From the NCBI RefSeq assembly GCF_006149045.1, contig NZ_VBSN01000038.1:124001-188000 (forward strand): DNA of 64,000 nt, written 5' to 3'. How positions within the stretch are numbered: the first letter of the stretch is position 1; each line of letters begins with the position of its first letter. The translations under genes were made by a program, and so were the position numbers. The notes below the pieces were generated by a model that made no database searches, was not told where the DNA came from, and saw only the letters and a list, made by a program, of their open reading frames with translations. Source of the DNA: Dyadobacter flavalbus (lineage in GTDB: Bacteria > Bacteroidota > Bacteroidia > Cytophagales > Spirosomataceae). Positions 1-8,778 of this stretch are shown here, one piece after another.

Positions 1-532
1 CCCGTTCTTTCTGCAGCGCACGGATGACTTCTTCCTGCGATTTTTCCACGTTGATGATCGCAGCAGCCAGTTCCTTCGTACGTTGTTCAACCCTTGCTTC
101 CAGCTCGGCATTCAGCTTCTGGATTTCCGAATGTGCTTCGATAATGCGGTTCTGCTGGATTTTCCTTTCGGTAATATCTACTACAAAGCTGACGACAAAT
201 TCGCCGTCCGTTGTCTTGAAAGGGCTGAGGCTTACTTCAACCGGAAATTCAGTTCCGTTTTTTCTTCTTGCAAAAAGATCCCTCAAATGGCCCATTCCGC
301 GCGCCCGGGGCAAATGCAGATATTTGTCTCTGTAACCAATATGATTTTCGTTGAATCGTTCCGGAATAAGCCATTCAATTTTCTTGTTGAGCAGCTCTTC
401 GTTGGAATAACCGAACATTTCACTTGCTTTTGGATTCAGTTTAACAATATTTCCCGTTTTGTCAATCACAACAATACCTTCTGTCGCATGCTTGAACAAT
501 GCGTCTAGCATTTCTATGTGACGTGTTATCAT
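1..532 (-). CDS. PAS-domain sensor protein, probable histidine kinase (3' part outside window)
   Basis: About 177 N-terminal residues are visible, reading from the ATG at 530-532 and running off the window edge. Residues about 5-118 form one PAS domain plus PAC motif: GIVIDKTGNIVKLNPKA near the start, the FGYSNEELL helix, and VVDITERK closing the fold. A charged coiled coil follows (ELEARVEQRTKEL), the linker that usually leads into a kinase dimerisation helix. The H-box and ATPase domain would lie beyond the edge, so kinase identity is inferred. There is no signal peptide or membrane span in the visible part, so sensing is probably cytoplasmic (redox, ligand or light cannot be told apart). 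The gene stands alone after a 0.5 kb AT-rich non-coding stretch. Confidence 0.8.
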   Translation of the reverse strand, partial: MITRHIEMLDALFKHATEGIVVIDKTGNIVKLNPKASEMFGYSNEELLNKKIEWLIPERFNENHIGYRDKYLHLPRARGMGHLRDLFARRKNGTEFPVEVSLSPFKTTDGEFVVSFVVDITERKIQQNRIIEAHSEIQKLNAELEARVEQRTKELAAAIINVEKSQEEVIRALQKER

Positions 533-1071
533 TAGGGCATATTTTAGTTTTTTCTTATCAAACATACCAAGTTACAGTACAAAGGTTAACTGCGCAAGCG
601 TTTCCATATTAAATAGTTTGATTCCAGTTAATACATTGTTGTAATTTTCAGCTTTATAAAAGTAGAATATTGTATTATTATGAGTAGAATACATTCTATA
701 ATTTGGATTCGTATTCGTGTAATTTGTTTATAATCTTTGAACATTCGTTCTTTTGCCTCTTCTGCGGAAGTACGTAGTATTATTACAAAATGTATTTTTC
801 CAAATTCACCCGTTCCGAACGACTTTATAAATTATGCCGTGAAAATCAAAATTAAACAAACGGATTTTGCGGGAACATGACGAAAATCATGTTTGCGGAT
901 AATAACCTTCCTGAAAAGACGCAGTTTTCCTGTTTTCTGCCGTATACGCTTTGCAGACAGAACCTTTACTATTAAAACACAGGCAAAACCGTCTTCACCG
1001 GCGCGGAAATGCCGTTCAGAACTCTTGCAAAAAACCGGGCAGGGCAGGGCAGAGCAGAAGCAAACCGCTTT
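533..1071. other. Intergenic region, no gene recognised
   Basis: This AT-rich spacer lies between the start of the PAS sensor and the end of the Kelch protein. It must hold the promoter of the sensor gene, but I could not fix a convincing Bacteroidota -33/-7 pair. A 60-codon open frame near its right end (893-1075) has no recognisable protein character. Near 1036-1053 there is a short tandem of GGGCA-like units. Confidence 0.5.
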
Positions 1072-3237
1072 TTAGCGCGTTATGATCCGGGCAATTTCCG
1101 TTTCTCCGTTGGTAAGATGCATAACGATAAAGTGAAGTCCCGGTTGCAAGGCAAGCCCGGATAGTTGTATTTTACAACCTTCCTCTGAAAACTGGATGTT
1201 TGTTCTTACGATATTCCGTACGCTGCCATCCGGTTCCATAATCTGGATTCCGGAAATTTGCTTGCGTATATCAGCCAATTCAATTTGTATGTGATCTGTA
1301 ACGGGGTTCGGATAAAGCAGGGGTTTCATGCCGGCCTGTTTTTCTGCCGGAGTTTTTTCATAGCCCGTTTCACGCAGAAACCATTTTACAGCTGCTGTCC
1401 TCAGGCTGGAAGCCGCATCTTTTGCTTTAACGATGATAATGTAATTGGATGCACTTCCTGTTGCCGGACTCCGCAGGTTTCCGCCGATTGTTACCGATCC
1501 GGCCGGATAATCTTTGCTGTAAAGCAGTAATGTGTTGATGCCGGGTTCGTTGGTGCCAAGCTTTTCGGTGATGGGTTGCCAGCCCTGCAGCCATTCGGGC
1601 AGTGTGGTTGCACGCGGATCATAGGCTGCATAAACCGTCGCATCTTGCATCAGGCTGAAGGTGAGCACGGACGAGCTGTTGTTTTTCTTGTCATTATTCG
1701 GCGTTTTGATGAATGGTGCATCCAGCAGAAACTCGGGTACGGAAGTGATCACGTATGTACGGTCACTGTAATACAAGCTGTTGACATGCAGCTGCGACTG
1801 CTCGTAAATGCCGGAAGAATTTGTATGGATATCGGTTATCAGCGAATTGGAAGCCCCGGAAGTTACCTGCAAATTAACGCAGAATGATGCCGTGGAGCCG
1901 GTGGAAAGTCCCGTGGCTTTAATGGTACCGGTGTAGCTGCCGGCTGCAAGTCCAAGCGTACTGATGCTGACTTCCACATTCGTGCCGTTCAGGTTTACAT
2001 TGCCGGATGCATTTTTCATTATTTTTAGCCAGCCGGCATTTGAAGTAACAAGGTATGGAGCCGTGTCCTCGATGCAGTAGAGCAAATTACTGAATACAGA
2101 AGAGGTTCCTGCAGCCAGCGTTCGGGACGTACACGGAACGGAAAAAGCAAGTGTCCTTGCATTGCTCCGCTTTACCTGGAATGAATAGGTTTCCTTGCGT
2201 TCATTGGCGTAATTGTCCAGAGCACCGTTGGTTATGATAAAAGAACTTCCCGCAACTTTGGATGACAATCCCAGAAAACTGCCGGGCAATTTGTATGTTG
2301 ACAAATTGGTCCAGCTGCCCGAGCCGTTATTCGACTGAGGGGAAAACTGGTAAGTAGTGTTCTGCGTATGATTGCTTGCACCTTGTCCGGCAACCAGAAA
2401 AATTTTACCGTCCATGGCAAAAGTGGAAGCTTCGGCATGCGAGCGCTGAACCGGAATATCCGTAAGCCTTCTCCAGGTATTTGTCACAGGATCGTAAACA
2501 GGGCAGTATTTCTGATCAACTGCCAGACAATCATGCTTGAACTGGCCGCCGAGTGCATATATTTTACCGCCAAGAACAACATAGCTGAGGTGATTTCTGG
2601 GAATGGGCATGGGTGCAGACTTGTTTTCCCAAGTTGTGTTTAGGGGATCTGAAAGATATTTGTCCACGTCCAGCGTAAGATGCAGTTTCGACTGGTCTTC
2701 GCAGATCGTTGGCCCGAAACCGCCGAATACGTGAATGGTCCGCCCGACAAGACCGTATCCGCCGCCCCCGATCGGAAATTTTTCACCCGTTGCAGGATCA
2801 ATCAGATCCGGACCGTTCGACCAGGTGTCTGTTGTAATATTGTAAATGATCACCTGACTGCTAACCGGTCCGTGCCCGTCTACAGACCTTCCACCGATGT
2901 GCCATACGTTATCATCAACCAGCACGACACCCTGATGCGTAATTTCCTTTCCGGCCGGAAATGGCGCCAGCGCTTTCCATTTGTTGGTTGCAATATCATA
3001 AACTTCATTTTTGCTTTCAATAACCGGGTTGTCGCCAAATCCGCCAAATACATAAAATTTGTTCTGGTAAATTACATTGTTGCCTTCAGCGCGTTTGTTA
3101 AGCTCGTCAGCCTTCCTGATCCATTGTGCATTTACTGTTGAGGCACTGAAAAAAAGAAGTAAAATAGCTTTATAGACAAGCCTTTGAAAACAAGCGGGAA
3201 GGTGCCAGAAAAACCGGGGATTGTAAAGGTGTTCCAT
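1072..3237 (-). CDS. Secreted Kelch-repeat protein with T9SS sorting domain
   Basis: A 721-residue exported protein. Residues 1 to about 38 look like a signal peptide (hydrophobic AILLLFFSAS, then VNAQ). Residues about 40-340 hold Kelch-type beta-propeller blades, with repeated FGG and IGG turns, YDIATNKW, YNITTDTW and YDPVTNTW. Residues about 370-460 resemble a BACON/Ig-like beta domain (ATGLSTGSTASF). From about residue 637 there is a type A T9SS sorting domain beginning LLYPNPVTD and ending IARIITR, so outer-membrane translocation and surface attachment are expected. The function is probably carbohydrate or protein binding; no catalytic motif was seen. It is a single gene with flanking spacers on both sides. 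Confidence 0.85.
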   Translation of the reverse strand: MEHLYNPRFFWHLPACFQRLVYKAILLLFFSASTVNAQWIRKADELNKRAEGNNVIYQNKFYVFGGFGDNPVIESKNEVYDIATNKWKALAPFPAGKEITHQGVVLVDDNVWHIGGRSVDGHGPVSSQVIIYNITTDTWSNGPDLIDPATGEKFPIGGGGYGLVGRTIHVFGGFGPTICEDQSKLHLTLDVDKYLSDPLNTTWENKSAPMPIPRNHLSYVVLGGKIYALGGQFKHDCLAVDQKYCPVYDPVTNTWRRLTDIPVQRSHAEASTFAMDGKIFLVAGQGASNHTQNTTYQFSPQSNNGSGSWTNLSTYKLPGSFLGLSSKVAGSSFIITNGALDNYANERKETYSFQVKRSNARTLAFSVPCTSRTLAAGTSSVFSNLLYCIEDTAPYLVTSNAGWLKIMKNASGNVNLNGTNVEVSISTLGLAAGSYTGTIKATGLSTGSTASFCVNLQVTSGASNSLITDIHTNSSGIYEQSQLHVNSLYYSDRTYVITSVPEFLLDAPFIKTPNNDKKNNSSSVLTFSLMQDATVYAAYDPRATTLPEWLQGWQPITEKLGTNEPGINTLLLYSKDYPAGSVTIGGNLRSPATGSASNYIIIVKAKDAASSLRTAAVKWFLRETGYEKTPAEKQAGMKPLLYPNPVTDHIQIELADIRKQISGIQIMEPDGSVRNIVRTNIQFSEEGCKIQLSGLALQPGLHFIVMHLTNGETEIARIITR

Positions 3238-3769
3238 AAATTCAATTCAGATATAAGATGTTGATTATAAGTTGATATTGTGGCGAAATCTATACAGAAA
3301 GCTGTCTAAATACAAGCTGATAAGTATTTGTTTCAGCACTATACGTATATTCTTAAACATGAATCGGTTTTATAATCCGGTTTTGCTATATAACCGGGAT
3401 AAGGAAAATGCCGCGGCGGTTTATTTGTTTACAAGACAGCCGTTAAATAAGTGTTTTGCATATGCATGCTTCCCGGTTATAACCCGGCATGGTTATATAG
3501 ACAAAAGAAATATCCCTGACCTCGGGCCGGGAAAAAAGGAAGAAACACACTTGTTCAGAAAGTGGCTTTGCCGAAACCGGAAAACCATTCGGATTGAAAA
3601 ATTACTTGCTGCAAACCGGGTATAAAATTCCGAATGATTGCCTTACTATTAGCAAACAGCAAGAGCTGATATCATTCATAAAAAATCCGGAATTGTAACA
3701 ACCCTTAAACCTTAATCCTGGATTCTGTGTACTCTCAGGATTAATGACAAATCAGGTTCATGTGCTTAG
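3238..3769. other. Intergenic region with a coding-like remnant
   Basis: A spacer between divergent genes. A 117-codon frame at 3272-3625 does not look like a conserved protein. A different frame at 3501-3698 reads like an ordinary protein tail (KPFGLKNYLLQTGYKIP, then ELISFIKNPEL and a stop), but it has no plausible start and follows an in-frame TAG at 3498-3500. It may be a decayed gene fragment. Both divergent promoters should lie here. Confidence 0.4.
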
Positions 3770-5404
3770 ATGGTTGTGGTTATGGCAGATACGAATTACA
3801 TCAATCAGATATTTAAAGCTTTGCCGACGCCCAGTCTGGTATTGCGAACGGATGCGCCGAAATTTACCATCATCGAAGTGAATGACGCGTACCTCAACAT
3901 TGTAAAATGCACCCGGGAATCGATCCTGGGAAAAGGATTTTTTGAAGCTTTTGCCAACTATTTATATTATGAAACGCCCGGCGAAAACCTGCTTAAAAAA
4001 CTGGTGGAAGACCATAAGCCGAATCAGACGCCGGTATGCAAGTACGAGTTTCACAATAACGGCACCGGCAATTATGAAGCAAGGCTGCTGATATCGTCCA
4101 ATATGCCGGTTTTTAACGAATACGATGAAGTTGAATATATAATCCGTTCACTCACAGACGTTACAAGCATCAAGGTTCCTGCGCCGGAACATACGCCCGA
4201 TCTCAATTTTCTCCGGAACATTCTTCTGGATTCCGTAGAGGCCAAAAGGTTTGAGAATCTGGAACGGCTGGAAAGAAACATTCTGCAGCTGAGTTCACGC
4301 AAATACAATCCGCTTTCAGATGTTTTAAAGGAATACCTTTTAGGCATTGAACAGATTTTCCCGCAGATGAAATGTTCGGTCATGCGCATCAAGGACAACA
4401 TTCTCCAGAATCTTTCTTCGCCTTCCCTGCATCCGGATTACATCCGTGCGATCAACAATTTGCCGATCCGAAATGATACGGCAAGCTGCGGAAGTGCTGC
4501 CTATTACAAGAAAAGGATTGTTGTGAGTGATATTGCAACCGATCCGTTATGGGCAGATTACAAGGAAACTGCGTTAAAATTCGGTCTTCTGGCGTGCTGG
4601 TCCAGCCCGATTATTGATTCGGATGATAACGTGATCGGAACGTTTGCGGTTTATTATGACCGTATCAAAACGCCGGATGAAGATGAAATCAAGGGAATTG
4701 AACGTGCCATAACCATTCTGAATGTCATTCTGGAGAACAGGCAGAGTTCGGAAATTATTCTTGCCAGTAAGACCAAGCTGAAAAGCCTCGTAAAAGCGCT
4801 GACCAAGAGCAATGAAAAGTATGAGCTCATCAGCCGCGCCACAAATGATGCCATTTACGACTGGGATATAACTTCCAACCATATTGAATGGGGGCAGGGC
4901 TATTATAAAATGTTCGGTTTTGAAATGAACGACGGAAAGTTTCCGCTTGAATACTGGTCCATGCATATCCATCCCGCAGACCGGAGAAAAATTAAGGAAG
5001 GACTGGAAAATACCCTGGATGACAAATGCCAGAGCAACTGGATCGGGGATTACAGGTTCAGAAAAGCCAACGGCAGCTATGCCTGCATACAGGCAAACGG
5101 ATATATCCTGAGAAAGCCGAATGGCAATGCTTACCGCATGATCGGGATTTTGCGCGATGTCACGGAAAGGCTGTCTTATATTGAAGCCATTGAAGAGAAA
5201 AACAAGAAATTTCAGGAAATTGCCTGGATGCAGTCGCATGTGATTCGGGCGCCGCTGGCCCGGCTGATCGCGCTTGTGGATCTGATCAGGAATTATGAAA
5301 ATACCGAAACGGAAAGGAATGAGCTGATGGATTATTTACTGGAATCTGCTTACTCGCTGGACGATATTATCCGCAACATTTCAGACAAAACCGTGTCAGG
5401 CTAA
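3770..5404 (+). CDS. PAS-GAF-PAS sensor with terminal HisKA-like helix but no ATPase domain
   Basis: A 544-residue cytoplasmic protein; an alternative ATG at 3782 gives MADTNY and may be the true start. Domains: PAS at about 10-130 (LVLRTDAPKFTIIEVNDAYL), GAF at about 185-320 (TASCGSAAYYKK, then ATDPLWADYK and ACWSSPI, as in GAF domains of bacterial sensors), and a PAS_3-like PAS with PAC at about 345-470 (YDWDITSNHIEWG, LRDVTERL). The last 60 residues form a dimerisation helix with an H-box-like WMQSHVIRAPLARL (His490). The protein then stops at VSG, so the HATPase_c domain of a histidine kinase is absent. The next gene converges and the two stop codons overlap, so no kinase domain could lie just downstream. 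It may act as a phosphotransfer or partner protein for a separate kinase. Confidence 0.85.
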   Translation: MVVVMADTNYINQIFKALPTPSLVLRTDAPKFTIIEVNDAYLNIVKCTRESILGKGFFEAFANYLYYETPGENLLKKLVEDHKPNQTPVCKYEFHNNGTGNYEARLLISSNMPVFNEYDEVEYIIRSLTDVTSIKVPAPEHTPDLNFLRNILLDSVEAKRFENLERLERNILQLSSRKYNPLSDVLKEYLLGIEQIFPQMKCSVMRIKDNILQNLSSPSLHPDYIRAINNLPIRNDTASCGSAAYYKKRIVVSDIATDPLWADYKETALKFGLLACWSSPIIDSDDNVIGTFAVYYDRIKTPDEDEIKGIERAITILNVILENRQSSEIILASKTKLKSLVKALTKSNEKYELISRATNDAIYDWDITSNHIEWGQGYYKMFGFEMNDGKFPLEYWSMHIHPADRRKIKEGLENTLDDKCQSNWIGDYRFRKANGSYACIQANGYILRKPNGNAYRMIGILRDVTERLSYIEAIEEKNKKFQEIAWMQSHVIRAPLARLIALVDLIRNYENTETERNELMDYLLESAYSLDDIIRNISDKTVSG

Positions 5405-5997
5405 AGTTCAAATTTTAATCCGAATGCAAGATTTACAATTTTCCATGGTTTGAGGTATTTCGGATTCTGTACATAACTGATCAAAAGTAAATCATACGTT
5501 CCGAGTTCGTAATATAGTTCAGCCTTTCTTTTCTTGTGGTTGAATTGAATGTCACGTCCGGCTTTTCCTCCAATGTAGGCTCCCGGACGGAAAGAGGTTG
5601 CCCACCAGTAATAACCTTTCGGGTAATAAGAAGGCCATTTGGTGTCAAATTGCGGCCCGAACGTATAGCTGAGATAAAATCCGATGGAAAACGGAACGAT
5701 GTTCAGCGTGTTTTGCAATGGAATGCGCCATGGTGAATAAGTAGTTTTTGCCGTGATGGTCACCAGCGCGTCGCCACCGTATTTCTGGGGAAGGAACCCG
5801 AAAAGCAGATCCGTTTCCAGTGTTTTGTTGCGGGAAATATATCCGGGCCCGGCTGACAGAAATCCGATGTTTCCGGCAAACTGTAATTTTACATGGTCCG
5901 GTGCGTACCATTTTTTCAGCCCGGGCTGGTCATCCTGTGCAAAAGCAGTTGTAAAAAACAGTAACAAGGTTGCGGTAAGCAGGTTCTTTTTCATCAT
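5401..5997 (-). CDS. Small predicted outer-membrane beta-barrel protein
   Basis: I start this at the ATG at 5997, which overlaps the upstream phosphoesterase stop by one base (TGATG). A longer in-frame start at 6036 would precede MMKKN without a signal-like beginning. The product is about 198 residues: a signal peptide (MMKKNLLTATLLLFFTTAFAQ), then alternating aromatic/hydrophobic strands typical of small outer-membrane barrels (SIGFYLSYTFGPQF, AELYYELGTYDLLLISYV), ending in VNLAFGLKFEL with a hydrophobic/aromatic C-terminal strand. The family was not recognised. The gene is translationally coupled to the phosphoesterase lipoprotein, which suggests the two work at the same envelope site. Its stop codon overlaps that of the convergent PAS-GAF-PAS gene. 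Confidence 0.7.
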   Translation of the reverse strand: MMKKNLLTATLLLFFTTAFAQDDQPGLKKWYAPDHVKLQFAGNIGFLSAGPGYISRNKTLETDLLFGFLPQKYGGDALVTITAKTTYSPWRIPLQNTLNIVPFSIGFYLSYTFGPQFDTKWPSYYPKGYYWWATSFRPGAYIGGKAGRDIQFNHKKRKAELYYELGTYDLLLISYVQNPKYLKPWKIVNLAFGLKFEL

Positions 5998-6851
5998 CAG
6001 TATTCGATTTGTTCCGCTTTGTATCCGCCTTTCCACGTTGTCATGACGATATATCCCCGTTTGCCCATAGCAGTTGACAATATATACTGCACGCCATCCT
6101 TATAGTATTCTTCGTTCCGAAACGAATGCTGATGCCCGTATAAAGAAAATTTTACATTCGGGTCATCGGCCAGCATTTGGGAATAAGGAACTTCCAGATC
6201 GCGGTCGAAATCGCCGTCAAACGGCGGCACATGTGCGATGACTATGGCGTTTTTATTTTCCGGATTGTTCCGCAGTTCTGCCCGCAGCCAGTTCAGGTCG
6301 GGAATGGTGCCGTCAAAGGCATACTCGCGGGAATTGGTATTGATAAAGATAAACTTGTTGTTGCCGTGCTCGAACGAGTAGTTGAGTGCGCCGTACATTT
6401 TGCGATAGGAGGCCGATCCGTTTGCAACGATATCGTGATTGCCGATTACTGTTAAATAAGGGTATTTCAGCCCGGACATGATCTCGTTTACCCATTTGAA
6501 TTCCTGTGACAGGCCAAAATCGGAAATGTCGCCGGCGTGAAGTACAAATGAAATATCTTTCTGGCTGTTGGCGCTTTTTACAAACAGTTCCGCCTCATCG
6601 TACCAGCGCTGCGTGTCGCCCATCAGAATAAAACGGACGGTATCTTCCGGAGGAACTGAACGAATGCGTTCGATATTTTTGACAGTCAGGTTTTTTTCAT
6701 TGTCACGAAAAATAACCTGATTGGGATTATACTGGAATATGCCGTTGCAGGATAACGAAACCAGTCCCGAAATCAGAACGGCATATACGGAGAAGTTCTT
6801 CAGAACGTTGGTAAAGGGAGCATTCAAGGCGATTATCGGTTTACTCAGCAA
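5997..6851 (-). CDS. Calcineurin-like metallophosphoesterase, predicted lipoprotein
   Basis: About 284 residues. All five metallophosphoesterase signatures are in order: MGDTQ near residue 76, HAGDISD, GNHD, AHVPP and GHQH, which bind the two metal ions. The N-terminus holds a hydrophobic stretch ending LVSLSC-NG, a lipobox, so it is probably a periplasmic or outer-membrane lipoprotein. The start is uncertain: the open frame has no ATG upstream of the lipobox, and TTG at 6851 is the best candidate. Substrate unknown. It lies 53 bases downstream of the LytTR regulator on the same strand and may belong to its operon; the barrel gene downstream overlaps it by one base. Confidence 0.8.
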   Translation of the reverse strand: MLSKPIIALNAPFTNVLKNFSVYAVLISGLVSLSCNGIFQYNPNQVIFRDNEKNLTVKNIERIRSVPPEDTVRFILMGDTQRWYDEAELFVKSANSQKDISFVLHAGDISDFGLSQEFKWVNEIMSGLKYPYLTVIGNHDIVANGSASYRKMYGALNYSFEHGNNKFIFINTNSREYAFDGTIPDLNWLRAELRNNPENKNAIVIAHVPPFDGDFDRDLEVPYSQMLADDPNVKFSLYGHQHSFRNEEYYKDGVQYILSTAMGKRGYIVMTTWKGGYKAEQIEY

Positions 6852-6904
6852 TAAGAAGTAAACTCCTAAATCCGTGCTATAATTCCAGTCCGGGCCTTTT
6901 TAGC

Positions 6905-7705
6905 CTATTTACCCATCCACAGCTTGAACTCATTGGACTTTTCCCGGCTGATCACCGTTTCCTTGTCGTAAGCCGGGTTCAGCACAAGGGCTAGCCTGTT
7001 ATTGTAGTACGGTTGAATCTGAACGACAGACTGATGCGTAATGATGATACTCCGGTTTATCCGAAAAAAATGTTCCGGGTCAAGGAAAGATTCCAGGTCG
7101 TCCATACGGTAATCCACCACGAATTTTTGTCCCTGAAAATTCTTGAAAAAACTGATTCCGTCTTCTATATAAAAATAGGCAATGTCACCAACTTCAATCG
7201 AAACCATGCGCTGGCCCTGCTTGACAAGAAAACGTTTTCTGTACTCTGTCGCGGGCTGATGCTGGAGCTGGATATTTTTCAGAATACTTTCCAGATTGGA
7301 GGTTAACGATTCTGTGTTCTTGCTGCGCTGCTGGCCGGTAAGGTCATAATATTTCCGGAGGCTTCGCTGAAGATCTTCTTTTTGGACCGGTTTCAAAAGA
7401 TAATCGATGCTGTTGACCTTGAAAGCCTGCAGTGCATATTCATCATAGGAAGTCGTGAAGATGATCGTACTCCGGAGATCTACTCTGTTAAATATTTCAA
7501 AGCTTTGTCCGTCGGCAAGTTCGATGTCCAGAAATATAAGGTCGGGCTCGCTTTCTCCTTTTGCACGGTTGTCCAGAATCCATTCTACAGTTGCCTCGAT
7601 ACTCGGGGTATTTCCTTTGATTTCAAATTCAGGCGCAGTTTCTTCGAGCAGTTTGGTCAGCTTTCGTACCGCCAGTTTTTCATCTTCCACAATCAGGATA
7701 TTCAT
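6905..7705 (-). CDS. LytTR-family response regulator
   Basis: A 266-residue transcription factor. The receiver domain (residues 1-125) has the acidic pocket VEDE, phosphoacceptor Asp60 (IFLDIEL), TTSYDEYA and the switch lysine in YLLKPV. The C-terminal LytTR DNA-binding domain (about 160-262) contains GDIAYFYIEDG, FFRINRS and the tail NEFKLWMGK. Its start overlaps the stop of the upstream kinase by four bases (ATGA), so the two are translationally coupled. It is the only regulator next to two kinases and is presumably their shared output. Promoter targets cannot be deduced; autoregulation is possible. Confidence 0.93.
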   Translation of the reverse strand: MNILIVEDEKLAVRKLTKLLEETAPEFEIKGNTPSIEATVEWILDNRAKGESEPDLIFLDIELADGQSFEIFNRVDLRSTIIFTTSYDEYALQAFKVNSIDYLLKPVQKEDLQRSLRKYYDLTGQQRSKNTESLTSNLESILKNIQLQHQPATEYRKRFLVKQGQRMVSIEVGDIAYFYIEDGISFFKNFQGQKFVVDYRMDDLESFLDPEHFFRINRSIIITHQSVVQIQPYYNNRLALVLNPAYDKETVISREKSNEFKLWMGK

Positions 7706-8778
7706 TGGATTTCGGATTTGTCGTTCAGTAAGGGTAAAAGGATCGTAAAATAATCAGCACTCGCTTCAATCACAGGCTGGCGGTCAGAAAGGAGTTGATA
7801 TTTGGCCTGAATATTGGCCAGGCCGAGTTTGGTGGATTTTACCGGGGTTGACTTTTCCAGCAGGTTGTTCCGTACTTCCAGCAGGTTATTCCCGACAGAC
7901 CGGATTTCGATCAGCAGAGGATTTTTTTCAAGAATGGTATTGTGCTTTACGGCGTTTTCTACCAGCAACTGCAGCGTAAGCGGCGGAATGAGCATGGAAA
8001 GCTGGGATTCACCGACATCAACAACCATTTCCAGCCCTTCGTCATATCTGGTCCTGAGCAGGTGATAATACGACTGTATAAATTTGATTTCCGCTGCAAG
8101 CGTTGTCAGTTCATGCTGGTTGGTTTGTAAAAGATAGCGGTAAACTTTTGCCATTTCATCCACAAACTGTTCCGCACGCTGCGGTTCGTCCATAATCAGT
8201 GCGGAAAGCGTATTCAGGCTGTTGAAAAGAAAATGCGGATTAACCTGGCTTTTCAGGCTTTGCAGTTGTCCCTGCAGACCTGCTTTTTTGATCGCTTCTT
8301 TGTTCATTTTGATCTCTTTCCATTTTCCCAGCGAATAGTTTACCTCGTATAGCCCGGTAAGCAGCAGCACGGCCACAAATTCAAAGGAATATACATAAAC
8401 CATTTTATCCATCGTAAGCTGCGCATTCAGCGGCTTGAACCGGATGATCGCAAACGCATAAACGGTAATGTACGTTCCGGTAAGCAGTAAAAAAGCCAGC
8501 GCAGTGTACAATGCCCTTTTGAAAGTGGAATTCAGCGCCGGATACCTTCCTGCAATATATTGCGCCGCCCAGTCGTGCGGGATAAAGGCCAGGATCGTCA
8601 GCAGCAGGATCAGCAGTGTGCCGTACACAAAGTTGCCGATGCTGGCAAAGTAAGGATCTCCGATCAGCAGATAGGTAATGGTGGGTACAAACCACGGAAC
8701 AAGCAGCGCAAACATCCAGCGGCCAAAAAGGCTGAGCCAGATCAGTCGGCCGATGGAATGAAATTCAATAGAAGGCAT
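7702..8778 (-). CDS. LytS-type membrane sensor histidine kinase (second of a tandem pair)
   Basis: A 358-residue kinase. The N-terminal half has about four hydrophobic membrane spans with no large periplasmic loop (for example LLLTILAFIP and ALAFLLLTGTYI). The cytoplasmic half is a His_kinase (PF06580-type) domain with NPHFLFNSLN around His182, followed by a Bergerat-type ATP-binding region with PLTLQLLVENAVKH. The gene begins at the ATG immediately after the stop of the preceding kinase (TAAATG, zero spacing) and overlaps the LytTR regulator by four bases. It presumably senses a membrane or envelope signal through its spans and phosphorylates the regulator. Confidence 0.92.
   Translation of the reverse strand: MPSIEFHSIGRLIWLSLFGRWMFALLVPWFVPTITYLLIGDPYFASIGNFVYGTLLILLLTILAFIPHDWAAQYIAGRYPALNSTFKRALYTALAFLLLTGTYITVYAFAIIRFKPLNAQLTMDKMVYVYSFEFVAVLLLTGLYEVNYSLGKWKEIKMNKEAIKKAGLQGQLQSLKSQVNPHFLFNSLNTLSALIMDEPQRAEQFVDEMAKVYRYLLQTNQHELTTLAAEIKFIQSYYHLLRTRYDEGLEMVVDVGESQLSMLIPPLTLQLLVENAVKHNTILEKNPLLIEIRSVGNNLLEVRNNLLEKSTPVKSTKLGLANIQAKYQLLSDRQPVIEASADYFTILLPLLNDKSEIQ

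Noticed and set aside
1036..1053. Tandem GGGCA units as a microsatellite or phase-variable tract
   Set aside because: Only about three imperfect copies and not in a coding or promoter position that would make them switchable.
893..1075. 60-codon frame in the first spacer
   Set aside because: Short, Arg/Lys/Cys-rich, overlaps the end of the Kelch gene and has no start-site support.
3272..3625. 117-codon frame in the spacer before the PAS-GAF-PAS gene
   Set aside because: The translation looks random, and the more protein-like stretch here is in a different frame.
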